5,322 bases of DNA from an uncultured Gammaproteobacteria bacterium (GTDB lineage Bacteria > Pseudomonadota > Gammaproteobacteria > Arenicellales > UBA868): positions 1 to 5,322 of the forward strand of contig CAJXBY010000183.1 of NCBI GenBank assembly GCA_913051905.1, read 5' to 3'. The notes under the pieces were generated by a model, which worked only from the letters and a program-made list of their open reading frames with translations, made no database searches and was not told the DNA's origin. Below are positions 1-5,322 of the stretch, one piece after another (within the stretch, counting starts at the first letter, position 1; every line of letters starts with the position of its first letter). Position numbers and translations under genes: made by a program.

Positions 1-111
1 CCAGCATCAAGTCGAGTTTTTCGCTTAAACAGGTCTGCTACAAAACCGCCTTGCCTGTACCCGGTTGAAGACGATACATCAGCCTTATTTGCGGAAAGAC
101 AGCCAGGGGAA

Positions 112-132
112 TATTTTGTATGCTTTTATACT
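112..132 (+). promoter_or_regulatory. AT-rich promoter-like stretch upstream of the thiolase-like gene
   Basis: This is the most AT-rich part of the 160 bases before the first gene. It contains TATACT at 127-132, which matches five of six bases of a sigma-70 -10 box and lies about 30 bases before the GTG start. No good -35 box sits 17 bases upstream (CAGGGG there). An alternative pairing is TTGCGG at 89-94 with TATTTT at 112-117, also weak. The rest of 1-160 shows no convincing gene or RNA. The assignment rests on base composition and one hexamer only. Confidence 0.2.
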
Positions 133-141
133 GTAAGTCTC

Positions 142-146
142 GAGGA
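142..146 (+). promoter_or_regulatory. Candidate ribosome binding site for the thiolase-like gene
   Basis: GAGGA lies 14 bases before the GTG at 161, which is longer than the usual 5-10 base spacing. It is the only Shine-Dalgarno-like purine run close to that start. No ATG lies in frame between it and the conserved N-terminal strand of the protein, so it supports GTG 161 as the start. Confidence 0.4.
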
Positions 147-160
147 CATCTCGGCAAATC

Positions 161-1678
161 GTGAAAAAAAACAGTCGAATACCCGTGATCGTGGGCGTGG
201 CTCAAGTCACGCAGCGTGAGGATGATCCTTCATTGGCAAGAGAACCGCTGGATCTGATGGCGGATGCCATCCGGAACGCAGCCAACGACACCGGGTCAGC
301 TAGGGTTCTGCAGGCAGTTGATTCTTTAAGGGTCGTCAAGGGCATGTGGGGTTATTCCAATCCTGCTCGGGCTCTGGCCCAGCGATTTGACTTGTCCGGT
401 ATTGAGACCGGTCTCACTTCATTGGGCGGGAACTACGTCCAGAGCCTGGCCACCCGGAGTTTTCTTGATATACAGGAAGCAAAAAACCAGCTTATCGTGC
501 TGACCGGTGGTGAATGTGGGCGCACCCAAGCCAAGGCCCAAAAGGCTGATCTTGAACTGCATTGGAACCCGGCAGATTCGGTCCCCGGACGGGATCCAAC
601 TACCAGTGACGATGTCGACGATCATCCGGATCTTTTCCTCGGTAGCCGACAAAGCACCCGTCATGACGCCGAACTTCGACGGGGTATCCGGTATCCTATT
701 CAGTACTATCCAATTTTCGAGACCGCAGTCCGGTATTCCAATGGTGAGACCGTACCGGCACATCTTGAACGAATCGCTGAACTGTGGGCACGCTTCAGTG
801 ACGTGGCCGTCGAAAATCCTGACGCCTGGATCCGTCGACGGTTTAGCGCCCCGGAAATAGCAAACCCCTCAAGCTTCAATAGGCTGATCTCCCATCCTTA
901 TCCGAAGTTAATGAACTCCAACAATCACGTCGACCAGGGCGCTGCCCTCATCATCACCTCGACCGACTACGCCAAACAGTTGGGTATTCCTGAAGAGCGC
1001 TGGGTCTATCCATTCGCTGCGACCGAAGCCTGGGATCACCTCTGCGTATCCGAGCGCGACAATCTCCATTCATCACCAGCGATACGACTGGCTGCTTCGA
1101 GTCTGTTTGCTCAGGCAGGACTGGGCGTCGAAGACCTGGAGTATGTCGATCTTTACAGTTGCTTCCCGTCTGTGGTCCAGGTCGCAGCCCGGGAGATAGG
1201 CCTCGACCTGCAACGGCCGTTGACCGTGACCGGAGGATTGACGTTCGCCGGCGGCCCCTGGAACAACTATGTGATGCACGCAGTCGCCAGAACCGTCGAC
1301 CTGCTCAGAACCCATTCGTCCGGGCGTGCACTCGTCACAGCCAACGGCGGATTGCTCACAAAGCACGCCTTATGCATTTATTCAGGAACACCTCCCGACA
1401 GGCCTTTCAGCTACAACAACCTGCAGTCGGAAGTCGATGCCACCTTCAGGCGCATTGTCAGAACCGAACACAACGGCGAGGCGACTATCGAGGCCTATAC
1501 AGTCATGTACGAGGTAGGACGGGCTCAGATTGCACACGTGGCTTGCCTGGTCGACGGAGGCGAACGTACCTGGGCCAACGTGACTGATCCGGAAACCCTA
1601 CTGGCGATGACCCAGGAGGAATTCTGCGGCCGGACCGGCACAATAGACGGCAAAGGCAATCTGACTGCACTGAACTGA
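161..1678 (+). CDS. Thiolase-like protein type 1 (often annotated acetyl-CoA acetyltransferase), probably not a true thiolase
   Basis: A 505-residue thiolase-fold protein. The N-terminus (RIPVIVGVAQVTQR, residues 6-19) is typical of the SCP2-thiolase-like/TLP1 group, and GTG 161 places it a few residues in, as in relatives. Residues 1 to about 410 form the thiolase-like core. Residues from about 415 to the end match the extra C-terminal domain of TLP1 proteins (ATIEAYTVMYE at 441-451, GRTGTI at 490-495). The nucleophilic Cys of the classical CxS motif is replaced: the aligned segment reads SLGGNYVQS (87-95). The GHP histidine is replaced in AGGPWNNY (363-370), and the CxG cysteine in TANGGLLT (393-400). 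A Cys remains at 334 in LYSCF, where SCP2 thiolases have HDCF. It is likely cytosolic, with no signal peptide or membrane segment. Known family: mycobacterial TLP1 is a monomeric thiolase-like protein of unclear function. Inference: it binds an acyl-CoA or acts on a bulky acyl substrate. Family is confident; reaction is unknown. Confidence 0.9.
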   Translation: MKKNSRIPVIVGVAQVTQREDDPSLAREPLDLMADAIRNAANDTGSARVLQAVDSLRVVKGMWGYSNPARALAQRFDLSGIETGLTSLGGNYVQSLATRSFLDIQEAKNQLIVLTGGECGRTQAKAQKADLELHWNPADSVPGRDPTTSDDVDDHPDLFLGSRQSTRHDAELRRGIRYPIQYYPIFETAVRYSNGETVPAHLERIAELWARFSDVAVENPDAWIRRRFSAPEIANPSSFNRLISHPYPKLMNSNNHVDQGAALIITSTDYAKQLGIPEERWVYPFAATEAWDHLCVSERDNLHSSPAIRLAASSLFAQAGLGVEDLEYVDLYSCFPSVVQVAAREIGLDLQRPLTVTGGLTFAGGPWNNYVMHAVARTVDLLRTHSSGRALVTANGGLLTKHALCIYSGTPPDRPFSYNNLQSEVDATFRRIVRTEHNGEATIEAYTVMYEVGRAQIAHVACLVDGGERTWANVTDPETLLAMTQEEFCGRTGTIDGKGNLTALN

Positions 1679-1682
1679 GTTC

Positions 1683-1700
1683 CGTGCTTCCAGCACGTTT
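1683..1700 (+). terminator. Small hairpin with short T run after the thiolase-like gene
   Basis: CGTGCT (1683-1688) pairs perfectly with AGCACG (1692-1697) around a three-base TCC loop, and TTT follows at 1698-1700. It begins four bases after the TGA. The stem is short and the T run is only three bases, so it would be at best a weak or partial intrinsic terminator. It could also be an mRNA-stabilising 3' hairpin. Confidence 0.35.
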
Positions 1701-1743
1701 AACAAATTGATTCCCCAAGTACCCGAACACTTGTGAATTCCCA

Positions 1744-1772
1744 TTGCTACTAAAGCGAGCTCATGATAGAAC
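1744..1772 (+). promoter_or_regulatory. Weak sigma-70-like promoter candidate before the lyase gene
   Basis: TTGCTA (1744-1749) and TAGAAC (1767-1772) are 17 bases apart; each matches four of six consensus bases. They lie in the 124-base gap between the thiolase-like and lyase genes, downstream of the small hairpin. The gap is long enough for a separate promoter, but this match could easily be chance. Nothing else recognisable is in the gap. Confidence 0.13.
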
Positions 1773-1787
1773 GTCCCTGATCCGTTT

Positions 1788-1796
1788 AGAGAGAAA
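1788..1796 (+). promoter_or_regulatory. Ribosome binding site of the lyase gene
   Basis: The purine run AGAGAGAAA ends six bases before ATG 1803, a normal spacing. Together with the conserved lyase N-terminus beginning directly after the ATG, it fixes the start codon. Confidence 0.5.
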
Positions 1797-1802
1797 CTTG
1801 AA

Positions 1803-2741
1803 ATGCCCATAGCCAGTAAAGTCGAAGTCACTGAGGTCGGCCCCCGAGATGGACTACAGGCTGAACCCCGGTTCGTTGCTACCGACAGCAAAATCAAATT
1901 GATCAATAACCTGATCGATGCGGGAGTGCCCAGAATAGAGTTTTCTTCTTTTGTTTCTCCCCGCGCCGTGCCCCAACTGGCCGATGTCGCCGACGTCTTT
2001 GAAGGGATTAACCGTTCGGGGAAAACCGTTCTGGCTGCCCTCGTGCCAAACGCGAAAGGTGCTGTACGGGCTGCCGATGCCGGTGTAGACGAAATTGTTG
2101 TCTTTCTCTCTGCTTCGGAAAGTCACAACAAAAAGAACGTCAACCGCACAGTGGACGAATCGCTGGCCGGCTTCGAGGAGGTGGCAAACATCGCTGACAA
2201 GGCGAGAATCCCCATTAATGGGGCAATCGCCACATCCTTCGGCTGCCCGTTTGAGGGCGATGTACCCTTGCATCAACTGGGTTACATCAGCCGGCGTTAT
2301 CAAGATCTGGGTTTCAGCGGCATCAGCCTTGGTGACACCACCGGTATGGCAACCCCGCCCCTGGTTTCAAAGGCCGTCCGGTTCCTCCAGGACAAGCAGC
2401 CCGACTTTCCCATCGGACTGCATTTTCACAACACAAGGGGACTGGGCCTGGTCAACGTGATGGCCGGACTCGAGGAAAGTATTGACCGGTTTGATTCATC
2501 AATAGGCGGCATTGGAGGCTGCCCTTTTGCGCCCAAAGCCACGGGCAACATCTGTACAGAAGATCTTGTGTATATGCTGCACGAGATGGAAATCAGCACC
2601 GGGATCGAGCTGCGCGATCTGATGCGCATCGCTAGTGACGTAGAAACGCTCGTTGGACATGATCTACCCGGTCAAATCATGAAAAGCGGACCCCGGCTCG
2701 ACCTCCACTCCATGGGCGAGGTAGCGACCGCGCAGGGCTGA
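1803..2741 (+). CDS. Hydroxymethylglutaryl-CoA lyase family protein
   Basis: A complete 312-residue TIM-barrel lyase of the HMG-CoA lyase (HMGL-like) family, at the usual length of bacterial members. HMG-CoA lyase splits 3-hydroxy-3-methylglutaryl-CoA into acetyl-CoA and acetoacetate with a divalent metal in the cytosol. Residues aligned with the human active site are all present at a constant offset of 26: Arg15 and Asp16 in GPRDGLQ (13-19), Glu46, His207 and His209, Cys240 in GGIGGCPF (235-242), and Asn249. The SFGCPFEG segment (145-152) is also conserved. Oddity: the metal-site motif is HFHNTRG (207-213) rather than the canonical HxHDTYG, so Asp and Tyr become Asn and Arg. This looks like a paralogous subfamily often carried by proteobacteria, and the natural substrate may be a different 3-hydroxy-3-alkyl acyl-CoA. 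The CoA-transferase gene starts 16 bases downstream, so the two are probably co-transcribed. Family is near certain; exact substrate is not. Confidence 0.93.
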   Translation: MPIASKVEVTEVGPRDGLQAEPRFVATDSKIKLINNLIDAGVPRIEFSSFVSPRAVPQLADVADVFEGINRSGKTVLAALVPNAKGAVRAADAGVDEIVVFLSASESHNKKNVNRTVDESLAGFEEVANIADKARIPINGAIATSFGCPFEGDVPLHQLGYISRRYQDLGFSGISLGDTTGMATPPLVSKAVRFLQDKQPDFPIGLHFHNTRGLGLVNVMAGLEESIDRFDSSIGGIGGCPFAPKATGNICTEDLVYMLHEMEISTGIELRDLMRIASDVETLVGHDLPGQIMKSGPRLDLHSMGEVATAQG

Positions 2742-2757
2742 GCCACCCCTTCGGACC

Positions 2758-3885
2758 ATGGCACTCAGCGGTTTACAGGTCATCGACCTGACACGCATCC
2801 TTGCGGGTCCGTTTTGCACTCAACTGCTCGCCGATATGGGCGCCGATGTCATAAAGATCGAACCGCCCAACGGAGACCCCGTCCGCAAACAAGGCGTTAT
2901 TCTGGACGGAATCAGCTGGTACTTTGCCCAGTTCAACCGAAACAAGAAGTCGGTTGTCCTCGATCTCTACGATCCCGATGATAAAACCAAGCTGACACGA
3001 TTGCTGGAGGAAGCTGACGTCCTGGTGGAAAACTACCGACCTGGCGTTCTGGCAAAGATCGGATTCACGCCGGAACGTCTTGAGGCCATCAATCCTCGCT
3101 TAATCCACGCAGCGGTCAACGGCTATGGTTCCACAGGACCCTATGCGGACAGACCTTCATTCGATTTCATCGCCCAGGCGATGAGCGGTTTCATGAGTGT
3201 TAATGGCTTGCCAGCAGGTGAACCCATGCGGGCAGCACCACCTCTGAGTGACCTGATCGCCGGTCTCTACTGCGCCTTTGGCATTCTCAGTGCAGTCGAG
3301 GCCCGACACCGTACCGGACGAGGACAACAAGTAGAATCCAGTCTGACCGGTGGCCTCATCAGCATGCTGGCCTATCTGTCTGCCGAGTATTTTGCTACCG
3401 GCAAGGTCCCGGAAAGAACAGGTAACAACCACCCCATAGTTGCACCTTATGGCCTTTTCCAAGCCAGTGACGGCAGGTTCGCCGTCGCACCCTCCACCGA
3501 GGTCCACGTTCGGCGCTTTCTGGGCACTCTGGAGCTCTGTCATCTTCTCGATGAACCACGCTTCTCCACCAATGCTGCCCGCCTGTCCCATCGTGACGGC
3601 CTGACTGAACTCATCAACCAGAAGACCCGGGCCCAAACAGTGGCCCACTGGATTCGAATAATCAATGAAGCGCGTTGCCCCTGCGGCCGCGTGCTCGACC
3701 TTGCCGAGGTGTTTGAGGATCCACAAGTACTCGCACAGGACTTGGTCCTTGACGTGGAGCATCCTGGCCACGGGTCTGTACGGATGACAGGGTTTCCGGT
3801 CAAGCTTTCAGACACGCCGGCGAGGGTCCACCGGCCTGCACCTGACCTTGGCGCTGATACGAACGAGATTCTCAAGAACCTTTGA
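2758..3885 (+). CDS. Family III (CaiB/BaiF) acyl-CoA:carboxylate CoA-transferase
   Basis: A complete 375-residue protein, close to the usual ~400 of family III CoA-transferases, which move CoA between acids through mixed anhydride and enzyme-aspartyl thioester intermediates and act as interlocked dimers in the cytosol. The N-terminal signature is clear: VIDLTRILAGPFCTQ (8-22) followed by LADMGADVIKIE (24-35). VENYRPG (90-96) and NGYGSTGPYA (121-130) are also typical. Asp165 in PPLSDLIAG (161-169) aligns with catalytic Asp169 of formyl-CoA transferase, and RHRTGRGQ (183-190) follows as expected. CPCGRV (307-312) and the closing APDLGADTNEIL (361-372) complete the fold. The ATG is chosen because the conserved start follows at once; only a weak GGA precedes it, so translation may be coupled to the lyase 16 bases upstream. 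Donor and acceptor acids cannot be read from sequence; succinyl-CoA is a common donor in the family. Confidence 0.93.
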   Translation: MALSGLQVIDLTRILAGPFCTQLLADMGADVIKIEPPNGDPVRKQGVILDGISWYFAQFNRNKKSVVLDLYDPDDKTKLTRLLEEADVLVENYRPGVLAKIGFTPERLEAINPRLIHAAVNGYGSTGPYADRPSFDFIAQAMSGFMSVNGLPAGEPMRAAPPLSDLIAGLYCAFGILSAVEARHRTGRGQQVESSLTGGLISMLAYLSAEYFATGKVPERTGNNHPIVAPYGLFQASDGRFAVAPSTEVHVRRFLGTLELCHLLDEPRFSTNAARLSHRDGLTELINQKTRAQTVAHWIRIINEARCPCGRVLDLAEVFEDPQVLAQDLVLDVEHPGHGSVRMTGFPVKLSDTPARVHRPAPDLGADTNEILKNL

Positions 3886-3892
3886 CGGACCC

Positions 3893-3934
3893 CTTTGGAT
3901 TCGGTCCAGAGGGCGAAGAAACTGGATTCCAAAG
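3893..3934 (+). repeat. Inverted repeat between CoA-transferase and monooxygenase genes
   Basis: CTTTGGA (3893-3899) and TCCAAAG (3928-3934) are perfect 7-base complements around a 28-base loop. An overlapping alternative is GGACC (3887-3891) with GGTCC (3903-3907). No T run follows, so it is not a terminator. It lies just before the preferred GTG start of the monooxygenase and might shape mRNA folding there, or be chance. If translation begins at TTG 3882 instead, this stretch would be coding. Confidence 0.3.
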
Positions 3935-3950
3935 CAACTGGCTAACCACC

Positions 3951-5322
3951 GTGCAATCTATCAACCTATCGCCTCTGGATCGGCACCACCTAGCAGAAGC
4001 TATTGAGGAGGCTGATTTACGGGTATTGCTGATGACCTTGGTCCACATGACCGGTGACCGGGGTTGGCTCGAACCACCATACGCGCCAGCGAGGGACGTC
4101 AACCTGATCGCGGATCCGTCGGCAGGCCTTCCAATGGATGTTCAGGCACACCTGCGAAGCCAGGCCGTAGAGATTTTTGGCAGGGCGCCGTTGCACCCAG
4201 CGATACACGACCCGGGCGACCTACTGATGCGGGAGATGATGAGCGCCTGCCTGGGTGAAACGGTTCCAGAAGAATATGCGCCCGCAATGCGGGAGGAGCT
4301 CGGTTTTGTGGATCGTGACATCCACTGGGCTTCGCAACCGCTTGAGACGCAACTCTCAGACCGTCACGTACTGATCGTCGGGGCGGGCGTCAACGGTATC
4401 GTGCTTGGCGCTAAATTAAGCCAACTCAACATCCCTTACACCATTGTTGAAAAAAACAGTCAAGTCGGAGGGACGTGGCTGGAGAACCGATACCCTGGAT
4501 GCGGAGTGGACACCCCTAATCACGCCTACTCACTGTCCTTTGGCCGGCGCTATCCCTGGAGCCGTTATTTTGCGCTTCGTGATGAGATCCAGGATTACCT
4601 CGAACGATGTGCCGATGATTTCTCTGTAAGGCCAAACATTCGCTTTCATACGACAATGACCGGTGCGATCTGGGACGAGCAGCACGCTCACTGGCGAGTC
4701 CAACTACAAACACCCACGGGCACCCAAATGGTGTCCACGCCTTTTCTCGTCAGTGCGATCGGACAGTTCAACCAGCCTACGGGGCCAACTATTGAAGGAC
4801 ACCGGGAGTTTGAGGGCTATGCTTTTCACACAGCAAAGTGGCCGGAGGATCTATCTCTCTGCGACCGGCATGTCAGCATCATTGGTACAGGTGCATCGGC
4901 TATGCAGATCGTTCCCGCGATAGCGGATCAGGTCAAAAGCCTGACAATTTATCAGCGTACGCCTCAATGGGTACGACCAATCCCAGGTTATGGAGAAGCC
5001 ATCGGCAAAGGGTCCCGGTGGTTACTGGACCACCTGCCGTATTACGTCGAATGGTTCCGGTTCACCATGTTCTGGCGCTACGGAGACGGACTGCTGCCTT
5101 TCCTCAGGAAAGATCCCGACTGGCTTTATCCTGAACGTGCACTGAACCGGGTCAACGACCGCCACCGACAGGAGATGACTGACTTTATTCACACTGAGTT
5201 GCGGGATCGACCTGATCTAGCTGTACGTTGCCTGCCAAACTATCCCGCGTACGGTAAACGAATTCTCCTCGATAACGGCTGGTACCGTACATTGACCAGA
5301 CCCCACATCGAACTCGTAACGG
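3951..5322 (+). CDS. Type I Baeyer-Villiger monooxygenase, HAPMO-like (3' end beyond window)
   Basis: An FAD- and NADPH-dependent monooxygenase that would convert a ketone to an ester or lactone. The frame is open to the window edge: about 457 residues of an expected ~640. Residues 1-140 match the N-terminal extension of 4-hydroxyacetophenone monooxygenase (LLMTLVHMTGD 26-36; RDVNLIADP 48-56). The FAD Rossmann motif GAGVNG is at 144-149, with Glu167 ending its second strand and GGTW at 173-176. Asp187 in RYPGCGVD is the active-site Asp. The BVMO fingerprint FxGxxxHxxxWP is intact at 287-298, and the second dinucleotide motif GTGASA is at 312-317. Arg437 in YGKRILLD matches the catalytic Arg (440 in HAPMO). 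GTG 3951 is preferred because it gives HAPMO-like numbering. TTG 3882, overlapping the previous stop, is an alternative; ATG 4032 would cut into a conserved segment. No strong Shine-Dalgarno precedes any of them. Substrate unknown. Confidence 0.92.
   Translation, partial: MQSINLSPLDRHHLAEAIEEADLRVLLMTLVHMTGDRGWLEPPYAPARDVNLIADPSAGLPMDVQAHLRSQAVEIFGRAPLHPAIHDPGDLLMREMMSACLGETVPEEYAPAMREELGFVDRDIHWASQPLETQLSDRHVLIVGAGVNGIVLGAKLSQLNIPYTIVEKNSQVGGTWLENRYPGCGVDTPNHAYSLSFGRRYPWSRYFALRDEIQDYLERCADDFSVRPNIRFHTTMTGAIWDEQHAHWRVQLQTPTGTQMVSTPFLVSAIGQFNQPTGPTIEGHREFEGYAFHTAKWPEDLSLCDRHVSIIGTGASAMQIVPAIADQVKSLTIYQRTPQWVRPIPGYGEAIGKGSRWLLDHLPYYVEWFRFTMFWRYGDGLLPFLRKDPDWLYPERALNRVNDRHRQEMTDFIHTELRDRPDLAVRCLPNYPAYGKRILLDNGWYRTLTRPHIELVT

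Noticed and set aside
1..126. A stop-free minus-strand frame running off the left edge, which could be the 5' end of a divergent gene.
   Set aside because: It has no ATG, GTG or TTG start in frame and no ribosome binding site, and its product is not recognisable.
164..172. Run of eight A followed by C at codons 2-4 of the thiolase-like gene, a possible slippery site.
   Set aside because: The 0 frame encodes the full conserved protein and no useful product arises from slippage, so programmed frameshifting is not supported.
1..219. A stop-free + strand frame from the window edge to TGA at 217-219 that might be the tail of an upstream gene.
   Set aside because: The translation resembles no family I know, runs through the AT-rich promoter-like stretch, and would overlap the thiolase-like gene out of frame by 59 bases. 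Seventy-odd open codons can occur by chance.
1159..1587. Plus-strand 142-codon frame inside the thiolase-like gene.
   Set aside because: It is an out-of-frame reading, rich in Arg and Gln as GC-biased shadows are, while the main frame has clear family conservation throughout.
1854..2303. Minus-strand open frame of 149 codons opposite the lyase gene.
   Set aside because: It is antisense to conserved HMGL active-site codons and its product matches nothing known to me; treated as a shadow.
3157..3771. Long minus-strand open frame (204 codons) opposite the CoA-transferase gene.
   Set aside because: It lies wholly antisense to a strongly conserved CaiB-family gene, has no recognisable product, and is a typical shadow frame.
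4451..4457. In-phase A-AAA-AAC heptamer in the monooxygenase gene, a possible -1 frameshift signal.
   Set aside because: The 0 frame carries all conserved BVMO motifs before and after it. The -1 frame stops after about 20 codons, and no stimulatory structure is evident. It encodes an ordinary Glu-Lys-Asn in the FAD domain.

Overview
The window holds four genes, all on the + strand, that read as part of a bacterial catabolic cluster acting on CoA thioesters and ketones. Base composition is moderate (GC slightly above half, by eye). Compact gene packing, GTG starts and the gene families point to a proteobacterium, perhaps a marine or soil gammaproteobacterium, but nothing here fixes the taxon. 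No RNA gene, mobile element, CRISPR array or integrase is visible.

Layout. Bases 1-160 are non-coding as far as can be seen and include an AT-rich, promoter-like stretch. Bases 161-1678 encode a thiolase-fold protein of the thiolase-like type 1 (TLP1) kind: a thiolase-like core plus an extra C-terminal domain, with the usual catalytic Cys/His/Cys replaced. A 124-base gap with a small hairpin follows. Bases 1803-2741 encode a complete protein of the HMG-CoA lyase family. Bases 2758-3885, only 16 bases downstream, encode a complete family III (CaiB/BaiF) CoA-transferase. From about 3951 to the window end runs a gene for a type I Baeyer-Villiger flavin monooxygenase with the N-terminal extension of 4-hydroxyacetophenone monooxygenase (HAPMO). 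It has no stop in the window; about 457 of an expected ~640 residues are present.

How the genes may work together (inference). The CoA-transferase could activate a carboxylic acid. The lyase could cleave a 3-hydroxy-3-alkyl acyl-CoA by retro-aldol chemistry, giving an acyl-CoA and a ketone or keto acid. The monooxygenase could insert oxygen next to a ketone carbonyl to give an ester. The TLP1-like protein probably binds an acyl-CoA or acyl intermediate, but by sequence it should not be an ordinary thiolase. Branched-chain, terpenoid-like or alkyl/aryl ketone substrates would fit; none can be named from the sequence. The most interesting points are the residue-deficient thiolase-like protein, a lyase with a variant metal-site motif, and their grouping with a CoA-transferase and a HAPMO-type monooxygenase.
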